A stretch of 64,000 nt of DNA from Taxillus chinensis (GCA_023512835.1 CM042092.1:4055293-4119292), one strand, 5' to 3'; shown: positions 46,401-58,519, numbered from the stretch's first letter. Numbers and translations: made by a program. Notes: generated by a model from the letters alone, not told the origin.

Positions 46401-49400
46401 CAAAATCTTTGACAAATCAACAGTAATAACCTCTTAAGACAAGGAAGCCCCTTAATTCTTTCACCGAGGATGGCTGGGCCATTTAGTGACAGCCTTAATT
46501 TTTTCTTAATCTAAGACCTCCATCGGCAGAGACAACATCCCATTTTAGCATAGAATTAGTTGGCTTGACGAAGTTGTAAAATTAACATGAAACGACATGT
46601 TTTTTGGAGGGTTTGTAACCAATATATCATCAAAGAAGATGACAACAAATTTCGAAGAAGGGCCAGAGAAGATCATTCTTATGGCTTGAAAAGTAAACAG
46701 TGCATTGGTAGCCCAAAGGGCAAATCCTAGTACCCAAAATGGATCAAAAAGCAGTTTTGTAGATGTCATCCGATCGCATTCTGATTTGCCAATATTTAGA
46801 TCGAAGATCAATCTTGGAAAAGATTGTGGCTCCATGCAATTCATCCAACAATTCTTTAAATACTGAAATTGGATATTTGTCCACCATGAGATTGTTGACC
46901 TGGCAATAGTCCACACACATGGTCAGGATTGGTCCTTCTTTGCAACCAATAAGACCAGACTGGCAAAGGGATTGGAACTAGGTTGATGATGCCGCCTTTA
47001 ATAATTCTAAAGTTTGTTTTTCTATCTCATTCTTATGGTAATAGGGGTAATAGTATGGCCGAAGGTTGGTCGGTTCGAATTTGGTAGGAGGGGAATAGTA
47101 TGTGTTAGGTGCATGTTGGGGGTAGTGATGTAGGTTCTTTGAAAAACAGTAGGAATTGCTGGGAACTTGGTAAATGGTTGGATGTGTTTGCTAAAAAGGT
47201 TGAGACGGGAAGATAAAACAATGGCGAGGCCAGGGATGGTACCATGAATTTTGACTTGCCACCCTAGGTATTGAACTGTAAAAATAAGTCCTAGTTAGCT
47301 TCCATCTTCTCCAATGAAGCCAACCAAGTGATTCCCAGACTAATTATTCATTGCCAAGATGAAAAGGGAAAAAAAATCCTGTTTGATTATGAGGCCTGAC
47401 ATATGAACAACGACCTCAGGGCTCATTTGGTGACAAGAAATGATATCCTATTATTAATTGGGACACCAAAGGTGAACTACTAAGTGGAAGCTTCAATTCT
47501 GACACAACTTGATCGAGATGAAGTTATGGGTGGTTGTGATTGATCAATAAAAGGGAACCGATGCCCCGCGCCCCGTTGCGACCCTTCAAGCATCGCGTCA
47601 TGGATTAACAGTTGGATGGTAGGGCGGGACTATGTCTCCAAAGATGCAACTTTGGCCACTAATACATCTAGGATTTCCAAGCATGTTATAATGGTGGATA
47701 AGTGATGGGCTAATTCAAGAGGAACAAGAGTGAAATGGAGTCACGTACTCACGTGAGTTGCGTGTTTTGGCCATAAGGAAAGAACAGCTCTGATACCAAA
47801 TGAAGTCCACCCTACGCCAAAATATAGTAAGAGGAAAAGGCATAAAAAACTAATTTCATTAATTTCAAACCTAATTTACAATGGTGCAAACAAGGAATTA
47901 AATAGTCACAAAAACTACTATCCCACTAACTCTCACTATCGCACTATTAACATCCCATTATTCCACTCCTTCCATAACTCCCATAAAAACTACCACTATT
48001 AACTTCCCATCATCACACTACTCTATAATGATAAGAACTACCTAGAAAATCCATAACCAAATGTGAAATAAATTTAAAATAAAATTAAAATAAAACGGTT
48101 AAGCTTCAACCGCCCTCTTCCGCTTCTTCCTCTCATAAGTAACAAGAGGGTATGTAATAAATTTTATATAATGGAACATTAAGCGTATAATTAAAAATAC
48201 CAAATATATATGTAATCATTTCGGGATTAGGAGCACAGCAAGATTAAATGCCAGTTTGGAATGTCTAATTGGCATATATATCAATTATATGTTGTATACA
48301 TCAATTGTATTTCAGTTTTGATTGTCCAATTGCCAAAAGAAAAAACATTTTACTATCTTTGTTCCCCGGAAGTTATACCTTTTTTTAAGAAATTATACAT
48401 TTGACCATTGTTTTCATCCATACAATTGACCATATAAAACAGCTTTCAAAACCATGTCAAATATATCATGAGTGACATGTAGAAAACACATCAAAGCTAG
48501 TATTGTTGTGATGCTGATCTAAAATTCAAAAGCATAAGCAGTTAAGAGTCAAGAGATTCACTCTCTGGCAAATTTTCAAAAAGTTTTAGTAGTTGATTAC
48601 TGCTTTCGTAACACATGCAACTTCAGCAATAAAGCCACAAACAAGCTAAAGAGGGCAGGTGCCCCCCCTCAAATTTTTCATTTATTGGTAGAACATTTAA
48701 TTATTCTGTACCTAATTTTAGTTCAATGTGTAACTAGATTTTATGTCACTCTATTTTTAGATCCAATACTCTAAAGTAGTTTTGATAATAGTTGTCCATA
48801 CTTACTAAATGTCCTATTTAAATAAATTATAATTACCTAATCTAAGCACTGTTTTTGATTTATACGTCACTCTCGCATAGTTACAACTTACAAAGATGTT
48901 TATTATTGTTCATCAACTTGTTAAATTTGAAGTTGAGCATTGTGTCACTTAAACAAACAAAAAATTATATTGTTGAAATTGGTAGAGTACTACAAATCAT
49001 GCAACACGAGCCAACGACCACTCCAAGGAGCATACCAAATCCTAACATAATTATTATCAACGAGAGGACATAACGTTCCCCCCCTCTGGTCCAAAAATTC
49101 TGGTTTCGCCATTGTGGGAGTTTCTGAAACTATATTTTTAGCCACTGCTTCATTCCAGCTTTGCATTATGAATTGTACACTGGTAGAATCGTACAACAGT
49201 GCAAGTTCATTAATCTTTTTCCTGGTCATACACTAACTTTGTTTCATAGTTCATAAAGACTACAATACAATTACAAATAACAACAACACTGCACCCATTA
49301 GAGTTCATTTCAATTGTTGGCCCAACTTTTAATGTTTCCAGGCAGTGCTGTTCTATAATTCACCAAATTATATTGAACAGCACTAAAAACAATGAACTGT

Positions 49401-49583
49401 GTGAGTCAGCATAATCTGGAATACATAGCATGACTTAAAACAGATCATCAACTAAAACAGATCTGGACTACATAGCATAAACTAAAACAGATCGTCAGAG
49501 TGCGCGCGTGTTTACTGAACAGCGCAAAATACTATAAACTAAAAACACAAACTGTGAAGTACTTAGAATAGATTAAAACATCT

Positions 49584-49618
<35 letters not shown>

Positions 49619-49990
49619 TACACACATATATAGCAAAACAAAAGAACCTAGGAAACAGCAGATATGTTGAATCAAACATGAAAGATAGACAGCAAAGCAA
49701 ACGAGGAGTGGGCATACGAGTGGAGCTTGAGGGACGAAGCACTGGTGCCATTTTCTCCTTTTTTTCCTCTTCTCCCTCCTCCTCGCCCTCCTCCTGTCCG
49801 CGAGATTTTCGGTCCTCTGCAGATCCAACAGCCTCTGCTCATCAACATCGTTGCCACTTGAAGGAGAGCCGCAGAGATCTATCACCTCCACGGGTCCAGC
49901 TAACGCTTTCAACGACTGTACTGCATCATCATCTTCCAGACCAAGCTCATCCCCGCTGCTGCTCAGCAGAACCACAGTAGGGTTTTCCAT
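37419..49990 (-). CDS. CCHC zinc-knuckle protein, multi-exon
   Basis: Nucleic-acid-binding zinc-knuckle protein of a plant family related to Arabidopsis AT3G43590 (recognised by motif order). Exons, 5' to 3' on the minus strand: 39528-39274, 39143-39048, 38949-38797, 38081-37923, 37771-37655 and 37544-37419 (TAA). All are phase 0 with GT-AG borders. Zinc-knuckle text: CHNCNENGHLAVNC, CYICGGLGHEGKKC, CVRCGNSGHDMISC, CYVCKNLGHICC, CFKCGMSGHVG and PCNKWGKEGHKTQKC; one knuckle (KCSFLQRKDHLVNSC) has lost the usual second Cys. The first exon is proposed at 49990 downward (MENPTVVLLSSSGDELGLED, then an Arg/Lys-rich run), with a possible in-phase donor near 49720. The gap between 39.5 and 49.7 kb would be a roughly 10-kb intron filled by transposons. 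The 3' exons are secure; the first-exon link is an inference. Confidence 0.75.
40850..41625. mobile_element. Candidate hAT-like remnant
   Basis: TTTTCAAAGCGCCGACCCAG near 40852 and, in reverse from about 41620, CTCTCAAAAGCGTTGCTGC give weak inverted ends. The inner part has GCGACCAGCGACCAG and GCCTAGAC/GCTAGGCAGC text typical of GC-rich hAT remnants. No transposase or target duplication seen. It lies in the long zinc-knuckle intron. Confidence 0.3.
41640..42480 (-). mobile_element. LINE reverse-transcriptase fragment
   Basis: Reading from 42480 downward gives text like the plant LINE RT: pieces resembling FRPISLVGCIYK, then FVNGHQVINTMLFANE-like sequence. The clearer frame at 41955-41644 is LLFVIKVFSRMVRLTDDHYL, then FCYAQGESIINFKAVLLCLK. 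Multiple stops and frame shifts; dead. Its 3' part is missing, and the 3' end at 43011 belongs to another copy because the order is reversed. Confidence 0.65.
43011..43490 (-). mobile_element. LINE 3' end fragment
   Basis: On the minus strand, zf-RVT-like text (DHFFLHCPYARGLWDMVMSL-like) runs down to a terminal TTTTTTTTAATAAAATTTTCTCTC at 43011, a LINE-type 3' end with a polyadenylation motif. It is related to the plus-strand fragment at 6190-6835: both contain a CTGTCCCTCATTA- or TTGTCTGTCATTGC-type segment followed by a divergent tail. Confidence 0.6.
43490..44092. other. Intronic spacer
   Basis: No gene. Near 43965, TTTTGAAAAACACTAGAGCGC resembles the end of the 40850-41625 remnant family. 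Confidence 0.35.
44093..44430 (-). repeat. Gypsy 3' LTR
   Basis: Starts TGATAGAGTCCACTCTACGCC and ends GGATATGTAACA (TG...CA on the + strand). It aligns along its length with 47801-48159, sharing AACTCCCATAAAAACTA, TGATAAGAACTACCTA and GTTAAGCTTCAACCGCCC. Confidence 0.8.
44497..44835 (-). pseudogene. Gypsy pol C-terminal segment
   Basis: LSPRDFGSYKILHKLGLVAY, followed by ELELPSVFKIRPVIHVSLLY: the region just after integrase in Ty3/gypsy polyproteins, before the chromodomain-like tail. The frame changes at least once. Confidence 0.65.
45003..45540 (-). pseudogene. Gypsy integrase core
   Basis: The 150-codon frame begins MDVVLVVMDCLRKYVHFIGL and contains VSDHNPVFLSSLWTKLFK and YQPRTDGQTEVVNYCLETYL. 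The two Asp and the Glu of the DDE triad are present (VMD, VSD, TEVVN). The frame is cut at its start by a stop before the zinc-binding region. Confidence 0.85.
46545..46960 (-). pseudogene. Gypsy reverse transcriptase fragment
   Basis: Frames at 46916-46545 give FPRLIFDLNIGKSECDRMTS, then ALWATNALFTFQAIRMIFSG and SSKFVVIFFDDILVTNPP. The FDD-type active-site box is intact, though flanking text shows frame changes. Confidence 0.75.
47801..48159 (-). repeat. Gypsy 5' LTR
   Basis: Starts TGAAGTCCACCCTACGCC next to the primer-binding site. It has about 20 bp not found in the other LTR (near 47822-47845). Its outer end continues into sequence that is also shared with 53370-53625. Confidence 0.75.
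48655..49120. mobile_element. Possible small transposon remnant
   Basis: GTGCCCCCCCTCAAATTTTTC at 48660 and GTTCCCCCCCTCTGG near 49073, followed by CCAAAAATTCTGGTTTCGCC, resemble the inner borders of a common plant repeat whose ends read GGCGGAGCCAG. No coding, and no duplication found. Confidence 0.25.
49718..49990 (-). CDS. Probable first exon of zinc-knuckle gene
   Basis: The ATG at 49990 opens MENPTVVLLSSSGDELGLED, then a run of Asp, VIDLCGSPSSGNDVDEQRLL and the Arg/Lys-rich ADRRRARRREKRKKRRK. An acidic head followed by a basic stretch suits a nuclear, nucleic-acid-binding protein and resembles the N-termini of plant zinc-knuckle relatives. Several GT sites could serve as donor; the one near 49720 keeps phase 0 with the exon at 39528. 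It may instead belong to an unrelated short gene. Confidence 0.5.
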
Positions 49991-49999
49991 GATCAATCC

Positions 50000-51490
50000 A
50001 AGGCTTGACTGTCATACCATCTTCTTTTGTTCTTCTCCTTCCGATTCGGGGGTGTTTTTCTCGACAAATTTTGGTTTCCGTTGTTAATTCCGGAAACCGG
50101 AAAATAAAAAGCGATTACGAGTAGGAATTGAAGTTCTAAGATTAGCGGTGCAGCGCTTCCGTGGGAATTGTTATTAGGTCGAGGGTTCGAACCTCCCAGC
50201 AGCGGTTCAAGAAAACAAAACAAAGCAAATCATGGCCATCTGTCGCCACCACACGTGAGTGAACAATTGACATGGTCACGTGGAAAGGTTTCAGATAAAA
50301 TGGCCCTGCTTGCACAGCATAAGATTAGCCCAGGAACAATATTAGCCACCTCCCTTCCCTGCAACATTAACCCGATTTTTGTCCTCACTGCATCAACCTC
50401 AAATAAATCCCATCATCTCCTCAACATAGAGAGACCCACACGCAGAGAGAATCGTGACCCTCACCAATCCCTCGCCACCTCAAGTTTGTTGCTGGTTAAT
50501 TTGTGGCTTGATTCGATATTCAAGAAGCCGGGCTTTAGATGTTCCCTTTAGCATCTCACTAGAGCTGATTGCTGCATCTTCCGGAGTGGTGCCTTGCTGC
50601 TGATTGCCGTTCAGAGGTTTTGCAGTTCATATGCTGATTGTTGCATTCGTCATCCATTATTTGTGTTTTTTATCACTGCACTGAGTTCGTCTGCTGGTTC
50701 AAATACTTACACTGTTGTTGTTTGGTGCTTTGATTCTGTTTGTGGCAGTGGTGTACGCTAGTTTGGCCATATTTTGATTTTGGTTTGTCTCTGTTTTTGT
50801 TGTTGTGTTTCTTGGTCGTGTGTTGTTTTAGCAGTTTGGTCGTGGTTTGTGTTGCTGCGTTGCCGGTTTGAGGGTAAGGTCGGGGGAGACGATCCGTTCC
50901 CCCACCAGACCCCAGATATATATGACACAGGATAGCATAATCAGCAGCTCAGCTGCATGCTGGGAATGCCACCATATCATGGAGCAGCTGTACACAGCAT
51001 CACAAGAGGAGCACAGAGCACTAGAGAATAGCCACATTGAAGTGACACGATCGCATCGTGATAAGACGTATCGTGCGCCTCCCGTGACCATGGGCTAACG
51101 AATGGAATTTGACAAAAACCCGCACAAATGCATCACATGCAACTAGAACGGATACCTCGCTCATCTGTGAAGCTTTGCGTTTACCAGTTGAACTGCTCTG
51201 CGGGGCTATTGCTGCCAATTTGAGTTTTTATTAAGGCTGTCTTGATTAGTTTCATCCATAGCTATGTTCTTGGTTATTTACTTTAGAAATGCTTTGTGTA
51301 AGCTGATGTACGCACATACTTTGCACGCTGCTAATTTGATTTTTAAAAACCAAATCAACCGACTTTATTATGTTGTGCGCGTACCAGTCCTTGTTTGTTT
51401 CTGGGTGCTGTTTTGGCTGCGGCGGTATTGTAGCCACATGTCGGTTTCTTATGGTTGCCTCTATGGATCCCCGACGTGGTGTTACATGTA
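50000..51490. other. Upstream region of the zinc-knuckle gene
   Basis: Probably contains that gene's leader and promoter. From 50300 to 51480 the GC content is higher, with several short frames (up to 127 codons) that match nothing I know. GGTTCGAACC at 50186 looks like a tRNA B box, but no full tRNA folds around it. Confidence 0.4.
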
Positions 51491-53370
51491 AACAATAAGA
51501 AAATAGTGAAAAAGGAGAGAAAAGGATGGTGAGAGTTTTGTTTTGTTTTGGTTTGCTTTACACCATCTTACTCACACACACAATAAGGTTAAAAATAGGT
51601 TTTTGTTAGGGCATATATTTTATTTATTCTTTTATTTTTTTATTTATAATCTTTTAAATTATTTTTTAAAATTATATTTAATTTTTTATCTTTTCCCTTT
51701 ATTATAACCAATCAAAATATATGTCAAAAAAAATATTTAAAAAATATTTAAAAAATAAATAGTAATCCTCAAAATATAAAAAAAAAATTATTCAGTTTCT
51801 ATTTCTAAATCTTATTTTAAAGAAGTTTTACTAAAACTTTAAAATTCTTTTTAAATTATAAAAAATATTATTATACGGTTATTCTTAGATGCTAAAAGTT
51901 AGTTTTTGTTAAAACGTTAGGACTATATAACGTTATTAGAGGACTTGGTGTGATTGTTCTCAGAAGAAATATTATAACTTTTGCTAAAATTAAAAGTCCT
52001 AATATTTTTAATTAACCAAAAATAAAATAAAAACAAAAACTTTCAAAAACAATAAAAATGGTTTCCCTATAGTAAAGCCCTTTTCCAAATCAAAAAAAAA
52101 CTTTGAAAAAATCTAAATTTTGAAAAAAATAAAAATAAAAAAAAAAACCTTTGAAAACCTTTTAAAAATTAAAAAAAACATAGAAATAAAAAAAACTAAA
52201 ACCCTATGAATAAATAAACTATAAAAGATTTCAAATCTCAAAAAGTTTTTATATTTTTTTCCTTTTCAAGACCTTTTCCAAGTCACCCTTTAAAACTCTC
52301 TTTTCTTTTAAAATCAATTTCCTCTTTTTCTAAATCCTTTTTTAATATAATTTATTTTTCAAACAAAAACATTTTCTTAGACTCAAGGGCCATTTTTGCA
52401 AAATCAAAAACCCAAATAATAATAACTCTCTTTGTCTCGTTGTTTTTTGGACAAACATTTTGAATCAAATAGGATTATCCCATTGCACTTTATAAACTAA
52501 CCAAATTTAATCCAACTTTAATAAATAAATTTAAAATTTTGAAAAGATAAAAACCTTAGATAGTCTTTTTGTCCAAGTCATTAAAGGGGTAGGCCCACAT
52601 TTGGAAAGAAAAAACTTTAAGAAGGAAAAAAAATACAAAAATGGTAATAAATGTCTATCCGCAGATTGAACCCACATTTAGGTAAAGGTTCTTCACCTAG
52701 AGACCAAGTTATACTTTATCACGAGCTATGATATCTTACATTTTTAGGGAAAACAAAACACAACCTTAGATACACAAATAAAGCGATTAAATAAAACAAG
52801 TTGAAACTTTCAAACTTTTAAAATAAGTATAGATTTATGGCATTTTGGGAGTGTTCTTTCTTTCCCATATATATTGACTCTCATACTTATTTTTGAAAAG
52901 GTCAAATAATTATGCGACCAATTACATCCCGAAAATAATTAGTGACAACTTATCATTTTTATCGCATCAAGTTTAGTTTTAATCCATTTCAAGTGGGCTC
53001 GGACAAACACCAATGATGATAACTAGTGATTTTGCTAGGAGCCTAGGATTTAGGAGTAAAAGGCTTCCCATTTGTTTATTTGTGTAGTTTTTTGCTCTCT
53101 TGTTTGCTTCACCTGCTTGCTTGTCATTGCCATAATAGTCATGTTTTTGTTTTACTAGCTTTCTGTATCTATTGCTTTATACCTTGGTTTTATCACAACT
53201 AGGATTAGTAAGGTTTGTATACCTTCATTGTATACAATCTGTTGAGTAGGTTATGACAGCATCTGTGGTACAGTCATTCCTAAATGTAATAAATTAACCC
53301 ATTGACCTTCCATATATAGGCATATGTAATTACGAACTGATTTTAATGGAGAATGAAATTGGGGCATGAC
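51490..53370. other. AT-rich region, possible LTR-type fragment
   Basis: 51490-52560 is A/T-run sequence with no gene. 52600-53340 has LTR-like text (for example AATTAGTGACAACTTATC near 52938), but no partner repeat or coding domain is present. Confidence 0.35.
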
Positions 53371-53622
53371 ATTATTGTTACTTCCATAACTCCCATGAAA
53401 ACTACCACAATTAACTTCCCATCATCACACTACTCTATAATAATAAGAACTATCTAGAAAATCCATAACCGAATGTGCAATAAATTTAAAATAAAATTGA
53501 AATAAAATGGTTAAGCTTCAATGGCCCCTCTTCCGCTTCTTCCTCTCATAAGTAATGTAATAAGAGGGTATGCAATAAATTTTATATAAAAGAACATTAA
53601 GCATATAATTAAAAATACCACT

Positions 53623-53625
<3 letters not shown>
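53370..53625 (-). repeat. Third, partial gypsy LTR copy plus shared flank
   Basis: Matches the outer two-thirds of the LTR at 47801-48159 (AACTCCCATGAAAACTACC, AATAAGAACTATCTAGAAAA, TTAAGCTTCAATGG). It continues in parallel past the LTR end: AATAAATTTTATATA, GAACATTAAGC and TATAATTAAAAATACCA also follow the 48159 copy, up to about 48205. It then meets a (TAA)n microsatellite. Confidence 0.8.
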
Positions 53626-53657
<32 letters not shown>

Positions 53658-54405
53658 GTGATGATAAGGGAGGGAAGGACAGAAATCCTCATTCTAAATT
53701 GCTAAATCTAAATTATGTTTCGATAAATTCATTATTAAGTCTGTACTTGCAGTGGATAGAGTTACTACTGCAAGTACATTGGGCTATGTCGATGCCAAAT
53801 TATAATGGATAAACCATCAAATAATGTCCTAGATTCTGTTTTATGTAGACCATATCTTGTACCATTTAAATAGCCTCGTTGATTCTTCCTCCACTAATAA
53901 AGATCTCTCCATTACTCTACAAATTTTAGCCATCATTTTTCTTATCCGTTTGCAATTTTGACTTAGTGATAATGGTATATTTTTATTAGTTGTGTTGAAC
54001 TGGTGCTCTGGTATCTACCCTGGTTATTTGTCACCAAGGAATAAGATCTTCTAAGTTTTGCTTGATGTGAGCTCAAGTTTTGATGAATGAAGTATTGCTT
54101 GATGTCTTGCTCAAGTTTCCATTACTCTTAGGACATTTTGTCTCTGCCTAATAATGAATGAATTCTTGTTTTATGTTCTTACTAATACATGGTTCAAGCA
54201 TTTTTCAAAATGGATATGTGACAATTATTCTGGCCTAGCTATCCTCTGAGTAGCTGGAAGAGTTATGATCCTCCTTTCTTTCTTTTTCCTTTATTGTTTT
54301 GTATTTTCATGGTTTTTTTTCTGTGAGCGCAGGAACTTTACAATGGCCTAGGAGATCTCCTCCTCCTATCCTCCCAACTCTGTTGGAAGCAATAGGTTGC
54401 TGTTG
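53625..54405. other. Spacer with TAA microsatellite
   Basis: (TAA)n at about 53628-53656, then mixed sequence without a gene. Confidence 0.45.
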
Positions 54406-55405
54406 CTCGCACTTTCAGGGAAGGTAACCGGGTGGCTGATAAGCTGGCAGCTGTAGGCCACAGATATAATGGGACTGTGCCCAGAATGTTCCTACCTCGT
54501 GCTCTATTATTTCCCATGAGGAAATCTACGTGCCTCCCGGCCCTCCTCTCTACAGACAGTAGGAGCCCCTACTGGAAGAGGCTTCTTTTCCCTGTTTCTT
54601 TACCCAATCCATCTTGCCCGTTCACTCATAGCATTTACGTTCATTGCTCTAATGTCTTACGAGATTCTGTTATATACAATATTCCTTCCTCCTTTCCTTT
54701 TTGGTTCTTGGATGCAAATGTGTATGCATGTTCCTCTCCAAGGCTGCTTCACGGGATTCCTAATTCTGCTATGCCCCTTCACTGTCTTATTTAGAACTCA
54801 TGTCATGCGTCACAATCACCCCGGTGGGAATTACTAGATCGTTGGCTCCTGGCGGTGGTGGCTGCTTCATGGGCTTCTGTAGGCCTTCTAGGCTGGAGCA
54901 GTCCTTTATCTTGCAAACATGTACTTGCCACAGAAGTTGCTCTTTTCTATTTACTGTCACCTCCGGTGAGACCAGTCAGTCTGGAGTCTAATGGGCAGCC
55001 TCTTCTGCTTTTTATTAGCTCATCTTCACGGGAGGTGTATTGTTAACTGCCAGGTTCTTTTCCTTCCTTGGAATCGGTATGGAGATAATACGAATGTCTC
55101 TCTTGGTAGTGACGTTGGTTGTGCTTCTATTTGCATGTGGTGTTTGTTTGCTTCTATTTGCAGATTGTGTAGTGACGTTGGCTGTTTGTTTTATTTATAA
55201 TTTTATTTTGTAAGCCTCCAGGGCTGCTAATGACTTTTTTCCTCTATGGCAGAGCTCTCATGGGAACTTAAAAAGGCTTTTACTTAGGTTTCGGGAATGC
55301 TTTGTTGGTTTTAATTTAGCCCTAAGGGTTTGTTCATAGTTTGGCCATATTTGTTGTAATCCTTTTTTTCTATTTAATACAATTTGCTCTTTCCCCTAAA
55401 AAAAT
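54405..55405 (+). mobile_element. LINE 3' fragment with RNase H tail
   Basis: From 54412, TFREGNRVADKLAAVGH is the last conserved helix of the RNase H domain that ends the ORF2 protein of many plant LINEs. The downstream part (to about 55405) is a long 3' tail ending in TTTAATACAATTTGCTC and an A run. Upstream RT sequence is missing, so this is 5'-truncated. Confidence 0.6.
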
Positions 55406-55529
55406 GTTTGAATATGAATATTTCTATTTAAGTTAAATTATTTAATCTTTATATATAAGATTATATATTTAAATAAAATTTGAAAAATAAATTGTAAGTA
55501 TTTTTTAACTTTCATTTGAGTATTAGTGT

Positions 55530-55698
55530 TTAATGAAACTTCAAAAAGTGTTGTCGTTGGCAATTTTTCGATAACATTGTTAAAAATGTCATCGTTAGAT
55601 ACAATGCTAATGGATCAATAGATTATAGTTTTAAAAGTATTGTCTTTTACATTTAATGAAAATTAAAGTGTCATTAAAACTTATTTTTGTTGTAGTGA
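55530..55698. mobile_element. CACTA-like end
   Basis: TTTTTGTTGTAGTG at 55684-55697 is, in reverse, CACTACAACAAAAA, a CACTA terminus. Subterminal repeats such as AAAAGTGTTGTCGTT, AAATGTCATCGTTAG and AAAGTATTGTC lie just inside. The opposite end was not found. Confidence 0.45.
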
Positions 55699-55699
55699 A

Positions 55700-56465
55700 A
55701 CTGAAATAATCAAGGTTGTTGTGTTTTCTCTAGTTTATGTTAATTTTATGAATGCACTTAGTTCATGTAAATTAATTTAACTAGGATTCAAGTAGAGACT
55801 TAGGAATCAAAGGAATACATATTCGGATTACTTCTTAGGAGTTGGATCCTATTCTTGCTCCTTGCTCTTATTCTTCCTCGTGTTACACACAGAGTCTCTC
55901 TCACTAAACACAATAATTGAAACATAATTAAGGTAGAAGTCTCATTTTCTCTCATTATTTATATTTTTACATATTGTTAAATGAATAAATCCTAACATAA
56001 TAATGTACCTCCTGGTGTTATGAATTTTAAATTAAGCTTAATTATTTTTAAAATGTTTGAAATGATGAGTTCATCACTATCTAGGTGTTTTTATATTTAA
56101 ATGATAACTCAAATGCAAAGTCAATCAAAAGACTCCAAAAGTCTACAATTTAACCTTTCATGGTCCTGACTTAGAATCAGGTTCAATTATTGTTAATACA
56201 TTCATATTGATGGTCACATTGTTGTCTAAAGAGTTTTATTCTCATAGAATAATTATCTCTCGATACTAACTATAATACAGGTCTTTACAGTGAAGAACAA
56301 ACCTCGTCAACGTGATTTTCCCTGATTTTCTAATATATACTTAAGGATAATTAGCCCATGGAGGTAGGACATTTATATTGAGTGTGGATGCATATATGCA
56401 TTTTCATTGGGATACTAGTTTTAATTTTGTTAAAAATATATGAGCATGCTCATTATGTGATAATG

Positions 56466-56507
<42 letters not shown>

Positions 56508-58519
56508 CCTTGTATAATGACCGTTGAGGAACTATATCCATGAATTGTATATGTGGAATTATATGGTGAATAATGTGCACTCCTGTGATGACATAAATTT
56601 ATGATTTATCATTGTGAAATGTGAATATTTGAATGTCCCTTTTGTTAACAAGAATGAGGGTGTGAGAAGTCTTTTGTTAACCTCTGTATTGTTTTGTGTA
56701 GATAATGTCTCTGAATAAAGTGACTTGTTCAATATATGTCATGGTATATTCCGAATTCAGTGAGACTTGAAATAGAAAACATGACTCCTCATATAAGTAT
56801 CTAAAGGGTCAAGGGATTGATTATATGCACCTAAAGAATACATACACAGCGAGTGTTATATCATTTGCCTTGTACCACGATACAACATGGGTATTGAAGT
56901 ACATTTCCAAAATGACATGTAACAAGTTTCAAAATATCATATTATAAGTTATTATTCCACAAATAACAATTAGTTTATTTCAATTGTCCATAACCAGTTA
57001 ACAGGAAGGATCCCCATTGGTTTACAATGTTTGGCCACAATCAGCTTCCATCCTTTGTGGTCGGTGGCAAAAATTCAACGTATGAAGCAAAAAACAATTG
57101 TGATTGGTTTTCATCAAATGTGGCCAGTAAAGATTAAAAAACTATAGAACTAATGTAGGCTTTTACCAGTCACAATTGGCAACCTATAATTCCTCAAATT
57201 ATATAGTTATGCATCATCTAGCTAAAATTTGGATGCTGTTTCGCCCCATCCCAAAAAATTGACAATTTTAGGGTCCTAAACACCACACTTGACCGTTATA
57301 TAGCATACTAATAAGAATATGAAGCATTAACACAAATTATCATGCATTATAGCATCAAAATACACTCATATATAAGTTATTAACCAAAAACACACCCTAA
57401 CTTCAATTCTATCGATTTTACTCATTTTAATTCATTGTTTCACATGTGATATATGTAAACAACCTATAAATCACAATGTAAACATCATAAACCCGTCAAT
57501 TTAACCAGTAAACTCAAAATTGTGTTTTCTCCAAATTTCGGCTTCATCCTAATTTTATACTTTTCACCTAATTCAAGCATGTCTAGTTCAATTAAACGGT
57601 ATAGAGTGAGAGGAACATCAAACACAAACCTAAAAGTTATTTTGAGGATTAAATGAGCCAAAACACCAAGAATCGAATATCCAATCTTCTCTATTCTCTC
57701 CTCGTACATTGCTCAAACGAAAATCACGAGTCTCACTCTCACAAATATTAATGCATTTCTCGTTCAAGAATAGTTGTTTGAGCAATTTAGTTTTAAATTA
57801 ACTTATTAATAAATTTTAAATTAAATTTCAATCTAATTAATTTATTTATTAACAAAGTATTTCATTTGTGATATGAGTTATACGCGATAGCATAAATAAG
57901 TAAGTTTGATTAGATAAACCACATAAAATGATATTATTAATTTAAATATTAATGCATTTTTTAATCAAGTAATATTTGATTAGATGTAATCTTTATTAGT
58001 ATATTAATAAATTTTAAAGTAAACTTGAATCTAATTAATATTTATATCAATAAATTATTTCATTCGTGAGATGATTCATGTATGTTGAGAGTGAGTTTTC
58101 ACTTTTGATAATACGTATATATGTTAAAAGTAATAAACCACTTAATTAATATTATTACTTTAAATATTAATACATTTCTTAATCACGTAATATTAGATTT
58201 GATCATTTAGTCTTAAATTAATATATTAATAAATTTAAATTTAATTAATTAATTTATCAACAAATTATTTCAACATGAGTTATGCGTGAACAAAAAAATT
58301 TGATTAAATAAATCACGTAAATGATATTATTACTTTAAATATTAATATATTTTTCAATCAAGTAATATTTTATTGAATTATTTAGTCTTAAGTAAATCTT
58401 TTAATACATTTAAAATTAAATTTGGATTTAATTAATTTCTCTATCAAAAATTTATTTTATTTGTGACATGAATTGATAAATTATTTTAGGCGTATGTAGC
58501 TATCACAATATGTGTAGGC
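55700..58519. other. AT-rich intergenic DNA
   Basis: No gene or complete repeat recognised. A perfect (AT)n microsatellite is at 56468-56504. From 57840 to 58490, related blocks with AATATTAATGCATTT and AAATTAATTTAT text recur at roughly 170-200 bp, an AT-rich tandem-like pattern. Confidence 0.45.

Larger units (their letters stand above)
44093..48159 (-). mobile_element. Ty3/gypsy retrotransposon, compact and broken
   Basis: Two LTR-like copies, 44093-44430 (3') and 47801-48159 (5'), enclose about 3.4 kb read on the minus strand. Directly inside the 5' LTR, at 47800-47787, is TTTGGTATCAGAGC, the primer-binding site complementary to initiator tRNA-Met. Domain order is RT, integrase, then a C-terminal region, as in Ty3/gypsy. 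A possible 5-bp duplication AATTT (44088-44092, 48160-48164) is in AT-rich DNA and so is weak. Gag and protease coding could not be recognised in the 0.8 kb between PBS and RT. The element sits in the long intron of the zinc-knuckle gene, in the same orientation. Confidence 0.8.

Noticed and set aside
50130..50210. Possible tRNA gene (GGTTCGAACC B-box-like motif at 50186)
   Set aside because: No acceptor stem or anticodon arm pairs around it and the A box is poor; at best an old tRNA-derived remnant.
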